Notes under the pieces: generated by a model | What the model was told of the DNA's origin: nothing | Databases searched by the model: none | What the model saw: only the letters and a program-made list of their open reading frames with translations | Assembly (NCBI GenBank): GCA_016795285.1 | Contig: JAEUIC010000005.1 | Span: forward strand, 1 to 64,000 | Direction of reading: 5' to 3' | DNA length: 64,000 nucleotides | From: Planctomycetota bacterium | GTDB taxonomy: Bacteria; Planctomycetota; B15-G4; SIAN01 | Made by a program: the position numbers and the translations under genes | Shown here: positions 1 through 9,191 of the stretch, piece after piece | Layout of the letters: each line of letters begins with the position of its first letter | How positions within the stretch are numbered: the stretch's first letter is position 1

Positions 1-552
<552 letters not shown>

Positions 553-558
553 TTGGGG

Positions 559-594
559 CGAAACGTCTCACCGCAGATGCGTTGGGACGTTTCG
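559..594. repeat. Perfect 9-bp inverted repeat with 18-base spacer after the sigma-54 activator
   Basis: CGAAACGTC at 559-567 is matched by GACGTTTCG at 586-594. It starts 6 bases after the stop codon at 550-552. It could fold as an RNA hairpin acting in termination or mRNA stability, or be a DNA operator; no T-tract follows it. Confidence 0.6.
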
Positions 595-830
595 ACCGCA
601 CGATCGCCCCCTCCGCCCCACGCCGCCGCCGCCGGAGCCACTCGCAACCGGCTGCGCTGCAAGGGTTTGCGCGTCCAGGAAAGAAGTTGGGACAGCCGGT
701 CGGAGGGTTGGGACGCGACGGCACACGCGTTGCACTGGTTCGAGCGGAGGCGCAAGCGCGCGCTCCGCTGATCGAACTGGGTACCGGCAAGTTCGCAGGA
801 CGACCAGCTCCCCCCTGAGACGAATGGACA

Positions 831-856
831 GGGGTCCTCTTGAGCGAGAGGACCCC
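831..856. repeat. 9-bp stem hairpin in the activator/glgC intergenic region
   Basis: GGGGTCCTC at 831-839 pairs perfectly with GAGGACCCC at 848-856 around an 8-base loop. No T-tract follows on the plus strand. It lies 22 bases before a second, terminator-like hairpin, so the two may act together as a terminator region. Confidence 0.5.
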
Positions 857-877
857 CCGTGCGAGAGATCGCCGCGC

Positions 878-914
878 GAAGGCCGCCTCGGCAAGGGCGG
901 CCTTCGTTCGTTTC
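878..914 (+). terminator. Probable Rho-independent terminator (plus strand)
   Basis: GAAGGCCGCC (878-887) and GGCGGCCTTC (896-905) form a perfect 10-bp stem with an 8-base loop, followed by a T-rich stretch (GTTCGTTTCC). It would stop plus-strand transcription from the sigma-54 activator before it runs into the convergent glgC gene ending at 941. Confidence 0.65.
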
Positions 915-940
915 CTGGTGCTCGTTTCCGGGGCTCTCGT

Positions 941-2182
941 TCACGCGTCGAACGCGAACCGCATCGGGACGACGACGACGCCGCCTGGCGAGACGGTGAA
1001 GCGCTTGCGGTCGCGCTCGAGGTCGTAGCCGATCGACTCGCCCGGCGGCACCTCGGTCCACTTGTCGATGATGCAGCGGCGCACCCGCGCGCCCGGCCGC
1101 ACGACGACGCCCGCGTGCAGGATCGAGTCCTCCACCACCGCGTGCTCCTCGACGCGCACGCGGTAGGAGAGGACGCTGCGCTCGACGCGGCCGCCCGAGA
1201 CGACCACGCCCGGGCTCACCAGCGAGTCGAGCACCTCGGCGCGCTTCCCCTGCCCGGCCGGGTCGGCGAAGACCGTCTTCGCCGGCGGCTCGTTGTGCTG
1301 CATGGTGAAGATCGGCCAGTGGCGGTCGTAGAGGTTGAACTGCGGCGTCACCGAGACCAGGTCGAGGTTCGCCTCGAAGAACGAGTCGATCGTCCCGATG
1401 TCGCGCCAGTAGGGCTCCGCCTTCTGGTTCTCGTCGACGAAGCGATGGACGATCACCTTGTGGTCGGCGATGGCGCGCGGGATCACGTCCTTCCCGAAGT
1501 CGTGCGACGAGTCGGGCCGCTTCGCATCGTCGGCGAGCAGCTTCTCGAGCACGTCGGTGTCGAAGACGTAGATCCCCATCGAGCCGAGCGCGTGGGTCGG
1601 GCGATCGGCCATCGGCTTCGCCTCGCGCGGCTTCTCGAGGAAGCTCTTCACGCGGCCGTCGGGGTGCGCCTCGAGGATGCCGAAGCGGCGGCTCTCCGAG
1701 AGCGGCACGGGCACCGCGCCGACCGTGATCGCCGCGCCCTGCTGCACGTGGTCCTGCAGCATCCGCCCGTAGTCCATCTTGTAGATGTGGTCGCCCGAGA
1801 GGATCAGCACGCGCGGCTTGCCCTCCGCGTGGATCGTCTCGATGTTCTGGTGGATGGCGTCCGCGGTGCCGCCGTACCACGAGTCGCGCGTCGAGCGCTG
1901 CGGCGGCAGCGGCGCGATGAACTGCGCGAGGCGGCGCGGCAGGAAGTTCCAGCCGAGCCGCAGGTGGTCCTCGAGCGAGCGCGAACGGTACTGCGTCAGC
2001 ACGTAGATGTGGCGCAGGCCCGAGTTGATGCAGTTGCTGAGCGTGAAGTCGATGATCCGGTACATGCCGCCGAACGAGACGGCCGGCTTGGCGCGCTCGG
2101 CGGTGAGCGGCATGAGCCGCTCGCCCTGGCCGCCCGCGAGGATCAGGGTGAGGCACTGCTGCAGCTGCTCATGGATCGGCAT
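941..2182 (-). CDS. glgC: Glucose-1-phosphate adenylyltransferase
   Basis: This 413-residue enzyme makes ADP-glucose from ATP and glucose-1-phosphate, the committed step of bacterial glycogen synthesis. The nucleotidyltransferase signature [11 protein letters not shown] lies at about residues 13-23, followed by [16 protein letters not shown] and TLSNCINSG, all typical of GlgC. The C-terminal third has the left-handed beta-helix pattern with repeated V-V and S-G turns. Length matches the family (about 400-430). It is the last gene of a minus-strand cluster with a sigma-54 regulator, two GH57 enzymes and galT. No glycogen synthase or branching enzyme is present in the window, so the pathway must be completed elsewhere. 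Confidence 0.96.
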   Translation of the reverse strand: MPIHEQLQQCLTLILAGGQGERLMPLTAERAKPAVSFGGMYRIIDFTLSNCINSGLRHIYVLTQYRSRSLEDHLRLGWNFLPRRLAQFIAPLPPQRSTRDSWYGGTADAIHQNIETIHAEGKPRVLILSGDHIYKMDYGRMLQDHVQQGAAITVGAVPVPLSESRRFGILEAHPDGRVKSFLEKPREAKPMADRPTHALGSMGIYVFDTDVLEKLLADDAKRPDSSHDFGKDVIPRAIADHKVIVHRFVDENQKAEPYWRDIGTIDSFFEANLDLVSVTPQFNLYDRHWPIFTMQHNEPPAKTVFADPAGQGKRAEVLDSLVSPGVVVSGGRVERSVLSYRVRVEEHAVVEDSILHAGVVVRPGARVRRCIIDKWTEVPPGESIGYDLERDRKRFTVSPGGVVVVPMRFAFDA

Positions 2183-2254
2183 GGTCGGCTCCCTCGTGCA
2201 GCGAGCGCGGCGCGCGCTCGGGTCCCTCGCTGAGCACCGCTCCGTTCGGGCGGC

Positions 2255-3349
2255 TCAGCCCTTCCGCTCGGCGTGGCCCTGCTGCGCCGCGCGCCACGCC
2301 GCCACCGCGCCGTCGCTCACGTCGACGCCTCGCAGATGGCGGGCCGCCTCCTCGGGCGGCGTCGCGTTCACGTAGAAGCCGGTCCCCCACTCGAAGCCGG
2401 CCACCGCGGTGAGGCGCGGGTAGATGATCAGCTGCCAGTGGAAGTCGTAGCGCAGCGTGTCCCAGAAGCCGCTGCGGCGCGGCACCGCGTGGAGGTTCGG
2501 CTCCGCGTGGAGCACGAAGTTGTAGGCCGGGTCGCCGAGCCCGAGCCGCATGCGCAACAGCGCATCCTTCACCGCTCGCGCCATCGCGTCGGCCTCGTGG
2601 CGGGTGAGCTCGGCGAAGCTCCAGCGATGCTCCTTCGGGGCGATCATCAGCTCGAACGGGAAGCGCGAGGCGTACGGCGCGAAGGTGAGGAAGCCCCCCT
2701 CGTCGCGCACGATGCGGCTGCCGTCGTGGCGCTCGTGCTGGAGCAGGTCGCAGAAGAGGCAGCGCTCCTTGCGCTTGAAGTGCTCGCGGTAGGCGTCGAG
2801 CTTGCGGCTGATGCGGATCGGGTTGACCGGCGTCGCGATCAGCTGGCTGTGCGGATGGTCGAGCGTCGCGCCGGCCGCCGCGCCGCGGTTCTTGAACAGC
2901 AGCACGTACTTCATGCGCGTGTCGCGGTAGAGGTCGATCAACCGGTCGCGCCAGCAGAGCAGCACGTCGCGCACCTGGCTCGAATCGAGGTCGGCGAGGT
3001 CGTGGTCGTGCGAGGGCGACTCGACGATCACCTCGTGCGCCCCGACCCCGCGCATCGCGTCGTACGGCCCGTCGGCGTGCAGCCCGTGCGGCCCCTCGAC
3101 GGTCAGCGACGGGAACTGGTTGGCGAAGACGCGCACCCGCCAGCCCGGCCCGTTGGCGTGGCTGCCCGGCTCGCGCGTGGCGAGGATCTCGGGCGGCGTC
3201 AGCGATTCGTGGCCGGGGCAGAAGGGGCAGGGATCGACCGCCTCCAGCGGCTCGTGGCCGAAGCCGAGCGCGCCGCGCGGGCGGCGCGAGCGTTCCGGGG
3301 CGATGATCACCCAGCGCTGGTCGAGCGGATCGCGGCGCAGCTCCGACAC
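2255..3349 (-). CDS. galT: Galactose-1-phosphate uridylyltransferase
   Basis: This HIT-superfamily enzyme of 364 residues transfers UMP between UDP-glucose and galactose-1-phosphate (Leloir pathway), releasing glucose-1-phosphate, the substrate of the adjacent GlgC. The catalytic HPH triad sits at residues 165-167 in [13 protein letters not shown] pair at 41-44 is a likely zinc site, and a second CLFC lies near 197-200. The N-terminus ([17 protein letters not shown]) is characteristic of GalT. It is 72 bases upstream of glgC and 22 bases downstream of a GH57 gene on the same strand, consistent with one transcript. In glycan-degrading bacteria such enzymes sometimes act as nucleotidyltransferases on other sugars, so the in vivo substrate is an inference. 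Confidence 0.93.
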   Translation of the reverse strand: MSELRRDPLDQRWVIIAPERSRRPRGALGFGHEPLEAVDPCPFCPGHESLTPPEILATREPGSHANGPGWRVRVFANQFPSLTVEGPHGLHADGPYDAMRGVGAHEVIVESPSHDHDLADLDSSQVRDVLLCWRDRLIDLYRDTRMKYVLLFKNRGAAAGATLDHPHSQLIATPVNPIRISRKLDAYREHFKRKERCLFCDLLQHERHDGSRIVRDEGGFLTFAPYASRFPFELMIAPKEHRWSFAELTRHEADAMARAVKDALLRMRLGLGDPAYNFVLHAEPNLHAVPRRSGFWDTLRYDFHWQLIIYPRLTAVAGFEWGTGFYVNATPPEEAARHLRGVDVSDGAVAAWRAAQQGHAERKG

Positions 3350-3371
3350 GGACGGTCTCCTCGCGTTCGGT

Positions 3372-5519
3372 TCAGCGGATCGGTCGGCGCGGCGGCGCCA
3401 GCGAACGCAGCCGCAGCAAGAGGCGCCACGGCTCGCCCGCCGAGGCGGCCGCGTCGAACGCCAGCAACAGCGCCGTCCCTTGCAGGCAGGTGTCGACGCC
3501 CCCTTCGGAGCGCGACACCGTGCGGATCGGGGCGAGGCGGGCGCGGAACGGTCGCGACGCCTCGAGCCGGAAGCGGCCGCGCTCGTCGGCGAGCTCGAGC
3601 CATTCGCCGCGGAAGGTCGCCTCGACGCCGGCCGGCAGCGCGCGGCCGTCCTGCAGGTGGAAGCGCCGCTCGTCGAGCCCGGCGCCCGGCACCGAGAGGT
3701 CGAAGCGCAGCGTCGCCTGGCAGGCGGCGAGCGGCCGACCGGTCGCGGCCAGCGCCACCGTCGCCTCGAGCGTGCCGTCCTCCTGCAGCTCGAAGCTGCG
3801 GGTGAAGTCGAGGCGGCCGCCGCGGCCCGACGGCAGCGTGGCCGCCAGGTCGACGCGCGCCCGGTCGCCGATCAACGGCCGCGCGAGGCGAAGCGGCGCG
3901 CGCGCGAGGCCGTAGAGGTCCTTGCCGCGCGTCTCGGCCAGCTCGACCAGGTCGTCCGCGAGCGGCGCGAGCTCGAAGGCGAACAGGCCGCGCGGCCGCT
4001 CGTCGTAGCGCAGGAGCGCCGCGGCGTCGGGCAGCGCGAGCTGCTGCTCGTGGATGCTCTTCGGCGCGGCGGCGGCATCGACGGGCGCCTCCGCGTGGCG
4101 CAGCTCTTCGTGGTACGCCTCGGGTCGGCGCGCCAGCACGTTCGTCAGGTTGCGCCGCGTCGGCCAGTGGTCGAGCAGCTCGACCAGGCCGCCGCGCGCC
4201 GGCGCGATCCACGCCGACCAGCCGTGGCCGTCGAGCACCACCTCTGCCTCGCCGTCGCAGTCGACGTCCTGCGATTCGGCCGCCGCGGCGCCTTCGTGGT
4301 CGCCGCGCAGCGCCTCGAGCCGCGCGCGCCCCTCGAGCAGCTCGTCGACCAGCGCATCGCGCAGGAACGGCAGGTAGAGGCCGCCGAAGACGCCGTGCCA
4401 GTAGGCGCAGTTGCACTGCCCGCGGAAGAGCGCGCGCACCGCCGGATGGAGCTGCGACAACGCGCTCATCCCCTCGGGCGGGCGCAGGCCGAAGGCGCGC
4501 GTCTGCTCGGAGAGGCGGACCATGCGCTGCTCGAGCCGGTTCGCCTCGGGATAGCGCGCCAGGAAGTTGCGCCACGTCGCGCCGCGCAGGAACGGCCGCG
4601 CCTGCGCCTCGAGGCCGAGCTTCGCCACCTGCTTCACCAGCTTGTCGAGCGCGAGCTGCGCCGGCGGCGGCAGCGACCAGTGGCCCATCTCGAAGTAGGA
4701 CGACGTCGGCAGGTAGACGCGCCCCGCGGTCGGCAACGCCCGCTCCGCCTCGGCGAGCGTGGTCGGCTGGAGCCAGTCGCCGTTCTCCTCGAGCGCGACG
4801 AGGAACTGCTCGAGCCAGCCGGCGCCGTAGACCCACTCCTGCGTCCCGGGCCACAGCCCGAACTTCTCGCCGTCGTCGCCGAAGACCAGCAGGCGCTGGC
4901 CGGCCGCATGACGCTCCTTCAGGAACGCGACGATCTCGCCGACCGGCTTGAACGGGATCAGGTAGCGCAGCGCCTGGCTGATCGGGAAGAGCTTGACGAC
5001 CTTGCCCTGATCCTCGGTCGCGTAGGCGCCGTCGAGCGACTCGATGGCGAGGCCCGCCCCCTCGAAATGGCTGTCGTCGACCAGCACGCTGCGGATGCCG
5101 GCCGGCACGAGGTCGGAGGGGAGCGTCGGCTCCCAGACGCGCTCGGTGAGCCACAAGCTCCCGACGTCGGCGCCGAAGCGCTCCTTCAACCACGCGCGAT
5201 GGAGGCGCACCTGGTCGATGCGGTCGCGGCGCGGGATCGCCGGCAGGATCGGCTCGTAGAGGCCCGACGCCATCAGCTCCGCCTGGCCGCGCGCGACGGC
5301 GGCGGCGACCAGCGCCACCACGTCCTTCGCGTGCTGCTCCCACCACTCGAGCAGCGGCCCCGAGACGTGCAGGACGAAGGGCACCTTCGGATGGCGCGCG
5401 AGCGCCTGCAGCAGCGGCCGGTAGGAACCGGCCGTCGCCTTCTCGATCACCCAGCCGAAGTTGCCGATCGGCTGGTGGCAATGCAGCGCCAGGACGAGGC
5501 GCAACGCCTCCGTCATCAC
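3372..5519 (-). CDS. GH57 glycoside hydrolase, 4-alpha-glucanotransferase/alpha-amylase type
   Basis: This 715-residue GH57 enzyme most resembles the 4-alpha-glucanotransferase branch. The first family motif HCHQP is at residues 13-17. The nucleophile region LTERVWEP is at 124-131 (E126), and the acid/base region FGDDGEKFGLWPGT is at 213-226. The C-terminal half is beta-rich, consistent with the GH57-associated C-terminal domains. It has no signal peptide, so it probably works in the cytoplasm, remodelling alpha-1,4-glucans by disproportionation. The tandem GH57 gene upstream belongs to a different subfamily. The start could be either of the first two Met codons. It is a strong family call; the exact specificity is inferred from motif similarity. 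Confidence 0.9.
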   Translation of the reverse strand: MMTEALRLVLALHCHQPIGNFGWVIEKATAGSYRPLLQALARHPKVPFVLHVSGPLLEWWEQHAKDVVALVAAAVARGQAELMASGLYEPILPAIPRRDRIDQVRLHRAWLKERFGADVGSLWLTERVWEPTLPSDLVPAGIRSVLVDDSHFEGAGLAIESLDGAYATEDQGKVVKLFPISQALRYLIPFKPVGEIVAFLKERHAAGQRLLVFGDDGEKFGLWPGTQEWVYGAGWLEQFLVALEENGDWLQPTTLAEAERALPTAGRVYLPTSSYFEMGHWSLPPPAQLALDKLVKQVAKLGLEAQARPFLRGATWRNFLARYPEANRLEQRMVRLSEQTRAFGLRPPEGMSALSQLHPAVRALFRGQCNCAYWHGVFGGLYLPFLRDALVDELLEGRARLEALRGDHEGAAAAESQDVDCDGEAEVVLDGHGWSAWIAPARGGLVELLDHWPTRRNLTNVLARRPEAYHEELRHAEAPVDAAAAPKSIHEQQLALPDAAALLRYDERPRGLFAFELAPLADDLVELAETRGKDLYGLARAPLRLARPLIGDRARVDLAATLPSGRGGRLDFTRSFELQEDGTLEATVALAATGRPLAACQATLRFDLSVPGAGLDERRFHLQDGRALPAGVEATFRGEWLELADERGRFRLEASRPFRARLAPIRTVSRSEGGVDTCLQGTALLLAFDAAASAGEPWRLLLRLRSLAPPRRPIR

Positions 5520-5562
5520 CCGCTCCCCGCTTCGCCGCGCCGCTTCGCGCAGCTCCCGCGGC

Positions 5563-7644
5563 TCAAACGTACCAACGGGCCGCCTCGAATGCGCGCTCGG
5601 GGACGCGCAGTCGCGCGAGCCGGCCGCCCGGCCAGTGGAGCACCTCGCCCTCCTCGGTCTCGAGTTCGAGGCGGAAGCGCAGCGTCGCGCCCGGCGCGGC
5701 GGCGAGGTCGCCGCTCGCGATCTCGAAGCGCAGCCACGGCAGCTGCCAGCCGGCCGGATCGAGGATGCTGTCGAAGCCGCGCGGCCGCGGCTCGGCGAAG
5801 AAGAGGCGCCCCTTCAGGAGCTTCGCCTCGCGCTCGACGGCGACGTGGAGCACGCCCTGCTCGAAGCCGAACAGGAGGCGGCGCGCCACCCGCCGCGCGC
5901 GCGTCATCGAGCCGCCCGCCGCCTGCAGCTCGAACCAGCCGGCCGACTGCCACTCGAACAGGTCGGTCGGCAGGCCGCGCGGCCGCACCGCCTCGAGCGG
6001 CTCGCGGGCGGGGCGCAGGTCCTCGCGGCGCGCATCGGGCGGCGGCAGCGGCGGCGCATCGCGGCCGGCGGCGCGGAAGACGACGCGCAGGTGGGCGTGG
6101 AAGAGCGCCTCGAAGAGGTCGCGCTGCGCCGTGAAGTGGTCGTCGCCGAACCACCAGTACCAGTCGCTCCCCTCGAGCGCGCGCAGCGACGTCGCCACCG
6201 CGGGCGGCAGCTCGGCGAGCGGCACGCCCGCGAACAGCGCGCGCGCCTGCGCGAGGAGGCGCCAGCCGTCGAGCTTCTCGCGCTGGCCGGCCCACGTGTC
6301 GAGGTTGCCGCCGATCCAGCTCCCCTTGGCGACGCGCAGCAGCGTGCCGACGCCCGGTCCGCGGCCGCCGGCGCCGGCCGCATCGGCGCGCGCGAGCGCC
6401 TCGCTCATCGTCACCGGCGCGAGCCGCGGATGGTGCGCGAGCTCGCGGTAGAGCGCGGCGAGGAACGGCTCGCCGGCGCCCGGGTAGTTCTCCCACGGGT
6501 TCTCGCCGTCGAGGATCAGCGCCACCACCGGCGCCTCGTGGGCGACCGCGCCGCGCACCTCGTCGAGGCGGCGCACGAGGTCGCGCACCGCCGCCTCGGC
6601 CGGCCAGCTCTGGTACTGGAAGCCGATCCGGTCGGAGAGCTCGTGGTCGCGGAAGAACAGCGCGATCGCGCCGTCGGGCGTCGCGAAGCGGTGCGGGCGG
6701 TAGAGGTCGTCGCGGCTGCTGGCGGCGCCGCTCGACGACGCGAAGAGGAGCGCCTCGTCGGAGGCGGCCCACGCGAGCTTCGCGCGCGCCAGCTCGCGCA
6801 GCGCCGCTTCCGAGATCGCCCCTTCGGCCGGCCACATGCCGCGCGGCGGCGCGCCGAAGCGCCGCTCGAAGCCGGCCACCGCGCGCGCCACGTGGTCGGC
6901 GGCGTCGCCCGGCTGCTCGTAGGTGAAGGGCGCGTCGAGGCCGCCCGCCTGCGGGAACTCGTGCGAGTCGAGCTTGCACAAGAGCGGCAGGATCGGGTGC
7001 TGGTCGGGCGTCGTCGACAGCTCGACCTGCCCGCTCTCGGCCAGCAGCTTCAGGCGCGGCAGCAGCGACGCGATCTCGTCGCGATGGAGCGCGAGCAGCT
7101 GATCGAACTCCTCGCGCGTGTAGCCGCGCCCCTTGCGCAGCAGCGCGACGACCTCCTGGCGGCGGCGCAGCCGGAAGCCGCTCCACGCCAGGTGGAAGAG
7201 CACCGCGAGGTCGAGCAGGTCGGCGTCGGAGAGCGGCAGCCGGCCGTCCCCCTTCAGCGCCGGCTCGCACCGTTCGAGCAGCTCGAGGTAGCGCGGCAGC
7301 GGGGCGATCATGTGCGCCCGGTTCGCGCTGAAGAGCAGCGCCGCGAGCGCCGCGCGCTCCCCTTCCGGCAGCGCGGTCGGCAGCCGGCGGCAGAGCGAGA
7401 GCAGCCGATCCTCGCCCGGCCCGCCCCACGTCGCGACGCACCGCTCGAGCTGCGCGAGCAGCACCGGCGTCACGTTCAGCGTGACGCGCGCGCCCGGCTC
7501 CGCCTCGAGCGCCGCCAGCATGTCGGTGTAGCCGCGCACGCCATGCATGCGCACCCACGGCAGCACCGCCACCCCTTCGTCGGGATGGACGTAGTCGGGC
7601 TGGTGGAAGTGCCAGAGGAGCGCGACGTTCAGGTGATCGGCCAT
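5563..7644 (-). CDS. GH57 glycoside hydrolase, amylopullulanase-like
   Basis: This 693-residue GH57 protein is distinct from its neighbour. It has WHFHQP at residues 11-16, WPAEGAIS with the probable nucleophile E274, and ILDGENPWENY with the probable acid/base D379. Those motifs match the amylopullulanase/alpha-amylase-type GH57 subfamily. No signal peptide is visible, so it is likely cytoplasmic. With the following GH57 glucanotransferase, galT and glgC it forms a minus-strand cluster that could mobilise and rebuild storage glucan. The upstream gene is the sigma-54 response regulator 64 bases away. Whether it cleaves alpha-1,6 bonds cannot be told from sequence. Confidence 0.9.
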   Translation of the reverse strand: MADHLNVALLWHFHQPDYVHPDEGVAVLPWVRMHGVRGYTDMLAALEAEPGARVTLNVTPVLLAQLERCVATWGGPGEDRLLSLCRRLPTALPEGERAALAALLFSANRAHMIAPLPRYLELLERCEPALKGDGRLPLSDADLLDLAVLFHLAWSGFRLRRRQEVVALLRKGRGYTREEFDQLLALHRDEIASLLPRLKLLAESGQVELSTTPDQHPILPLLCKLDSHEFPQAGGLDAPFTYEQPGDAADHVARAVAGFERRFGAPPRGMWPAEGAISEAALRELARAKLAWAASDEALLFASSSGAASSRDDLYRPHRFATPDGAIALFFRDHELSDRIGFQYQSWPAEAAVRDLVRRLDEVRGAVAHEAPVVALILDGENPWENYPGAGEPFLAALYRELAHHPRLAPVTMSEALARADAAGAGGRGPGVGTLLRVAKGSWIGGNLDTWAGQREKLDGWRLLAQARALFAGVPLAELPPAVATSLRALEGSDWYWWFGDDHFTAQRDLFEALFHAHLRVVFRAAGRDAPPLPPPDARREDLRPAREPLEAVRPRGLPTDLFEWQSAGWFELQAAGGSMTRARRVARRLLFGFEQGVLHVAVEREAKLLKGRLFFAEPRPRGFDSILDPAGWQLPWLRFEIASGDLAAAPGATLRFRLELETEEGEVLHWPGGRLARLRVPERAFEAARWYV

Positions 7645-7708
7645 CGCTTCGTCGCCCCTCCCCTTCGCCCGCTTCGCGCCCCGCTCGCCGCGCCGCCGTC
7701 CCGCTCGC

Positions 7709-9112
7709 CTACCCCTCCACCGCCTGCTTCTCGGGGATGCCGTACTTGCGCATCCAGTAGCGCACCTGGTCGCGGTTGAGGCCGAGCAGCTTGCCGGCCG
7801 CGGTCTTGTTGAAGCGCGCCCGCTCGAGCGCCTGCAGCAGGAGGTCCTTGTGGACCTGGTCGAGGTCGACGCCCTCTTTCGGCAGCTGGAAGGTCGCCGG
7901 TCGAGCGGCGCTCGAGGCGGCGCCGTCGCGGATCTCGAAGGGGAGGTCCTCGAGGGTGAGCACCTCGTGGTCGGCGAGCAGGATGGCGCGCTCGATGGTG
8001 TTCTTCAGCTCGCGGATGTTGCCGGGCCACGGGTAGGCGATCAGCGCCTTCTCCGACTCGGCGTCGAACCCCTTCACCGTCTTCTTGAACTCCTCCGCGT
8101 AGGTCGCGACGAAGTGGCGGGCGAGCTCGATCACGTCGCCCTTCCGCTGCGCGAGCGGCGGGATCGGGATCGGGATCACGTTCAGGCGGTAGTAGAGGTC
8201 GTTGCGGAAGCGCCCCTCCTTCACCGCCTGCTTCAGCTCGCGGTTGGTCGCCGCGACGATGCGCACGTCGACCGAGATGTCGCGCACGCCGCCGAGCCGC
8301 CGGAAGGTCTTGTCCTCGAGGAAGCGCAGGAGCTTCCCCTGCAGCGAGAGCGGCATGTCGCCGATCTCGTCGAGGAAGACGGTGCCGCTGTCGGCCAGCT
8401 CGAAGAGCCCCTTCTTCATGGCGCGCGCGTCGGTGAAGGCGCCCTTCTCGTGGCCGAACAGCTCGCTCTCGAGCAGCGTCTCGGGCAGCGCGGTGCAGGT
8501 GATGTTGAGGAACGGCGTGCCGGCCTGGTCGCTCTCGAAGTGGATCGCGCGCGCGACGAGCCCCTTGCCGGTGCCAGTCTCGCCGGTGATCAGGATGGTC
8601 CGCGCGCCGCTCTTCGCGACCCGCTGCACCAGCGTGCGGATCTGCTGGGTCTGCGGCGAGTTGCCGACCAGGTTCTGCACCGAGAAGCGCGCGCGGTCGA
8701 GCGAGTGGTAGCGCGACACCTCGGCGCGCAGCAGCACCGTCTCGAGCGCCCGCTCGCACTCGAGCACGAGCTCGTCGAGGTTGAACGGCTTCTTCACGTA
8801 GTCGTAGGCGCCGAGCCGCATCGCCTCGACCGCGTTCTGCACGCTCGCGAAGGCCGTCATCAGGATCACCGCAGGCGCCGGGCGGCGCTCCTTGGCGTGG
8901 CGCAGGATCTCGAGCCCGTCGGTGTCGGGCAGCTTGAAGTCGAGGAGCAGCAGGTCCCACTCCTCCTGGCGCAGCTGCTCGATGGCGGCGGCGCCGGTGT
9001 CGGCCTCGCCGACGATGTACCCCTCCTTCTCCAGCCGTTCGCGCAGCGTCCAGCGGATCAGCTTCTCGTCGTCGACGACGAGGATGCGGCGGTGGCGAGA
9101 GGGGTGGCTCAT
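7709..9112 (-). CDS. Sigma-54-dependent response regulator (NtrC/AtoC-like)
   Basis: This is a complete three-domain regulator of 467 residues. The receiver domain (1-120) has acidic D14-D15 and the phosphoacceptor D58 ([13 protein letters not shown]). The AAA+ domain (about 145-385) has Walker A GETGTGKG at 177-184. A Fis-type DNA-binding domain is at the C-terminus ([20 protein letters not shown]). The sigma-54 contact loop reads GAFTDA at 224-229 instead of GAFTGA. It is first in the minus-strand GH57-galT-glgC cluster and divergent, over 79 bases, from a PAS histidine kinase, its probable cognate sensor. The most economical reading is that this pair controls the glucan cluster, although I found no clear -24/-12 promoter in front of it. 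Confidence 0.95.
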   Translation of the reverse strand: MSHPSRHRRILVVDDEKLIRWTLRERLEKEGYIVGEADTGAAAIEQLRQEEWDLLLLDFKLPDTDGLEILRHAKERRPAPAVILMTAFASVQNAVEAMRLGAYDYVKKPFNLDELVLECERALETVLLRAEVSRYHSLDRARFSVQNLVGNSPQTQQIRTLVQRVAKSGARTILITGETGTGKGLVARAIHFESDQAGTPFLNITCTALPETLLESELFGHEKGAFTDARAMKKGLFELADSGTVFLDEIGDMPLSLQGKLLRFLEDKTFRRLGGVRDISVDVRIVAATNRELKQAVKEGRFRNDLYYRLNVIPIPIPPLAQRKGDVIELARHFVATYAEEFKKTVKGFDAESEKALIAYPWPGNIRELKNTIERAILLADHEVLTLEDLPFEIRDGAASSAARPATFQLPKEGVDLDQVHKDLLLQALERARFNKTAAGKLLGLNRDQVRYWMRKYGIPEKQAVEG

Positions 9113-9115
9113 GCA

Positions 9116-9189
9116 GAGGTTCCGGGAGCGGGAACGGAGAGCCTATCCTCCCGCGCTCTGCTTGCGCCGCTCGCCCCTGCGGGAACCTC
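9116..9189. promoter_or_regulatory. Inverted GGAACCTC octamers abutting both divergent start codons
   Basis: The octamer GGAACCTC lies at 9182-9189, two bases before the kinase ATG at 9192. Its exact reverse complement lies at 9116-9123, three bases before the regulator ATG at 9112 on the other strand. The two are 58 bases apart. A further half-site GGAAC at 9131-9135 pairs with GTTCC at 9119-9123. It is not a Shine-Dalgarno sequence. It may be an operator for autoregulation, or a matched 5'-UTR element in both mRNAs. Confidence 0.5.
9140..9149. promoter_or_regulatory. Overlapping opposed -10 elements between regulator and kinase
   Basis: The block AGCCTATCCT reads TATCCT on the plus strand (9144-9149, towards the kinase) and TAGGCT on the minus strand (9145-9140, towards the response regulator). 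Both are plausible -10 hexamers in a GC-rich setting, although no good -35 is seen for either. It looks like a shared bidirectional promoter for the two-component pair. Confidence 0.4.
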
Positions 9190-9191
9190 GG

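Larger units (their letters stand above)
553..940. other. Non-coding interval between sigma-54 activator and glgC
   Basis: No convincing gene is seen in this 388-base gap. It holds three inverted repeats, listed separately, and the octamer GTTGGGAC three times (581-588, 686-693 and 707-714; the last two are 21 bases apart, two helical turns). Both flanking genes end here (convergent), so the interval is probably a termination and 3'-UTR region. Confidence 0.6.

Noticed and set aside
3120..6134. A 1004-codon plus-strand open frame opposite galT and the two GH57 genes
   Set aside because: Antisense shadow; the minus-strand frames carry catalytic motifs and this one carries none.
9113..9191. 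A -24/-12 sigma-54 promoter between the regulator and the kinase
   Set aside because: TTGC occurs at 9162-9165, but no GG lies at the required distance upstream; only sigma-70-like -10 elements are seen.
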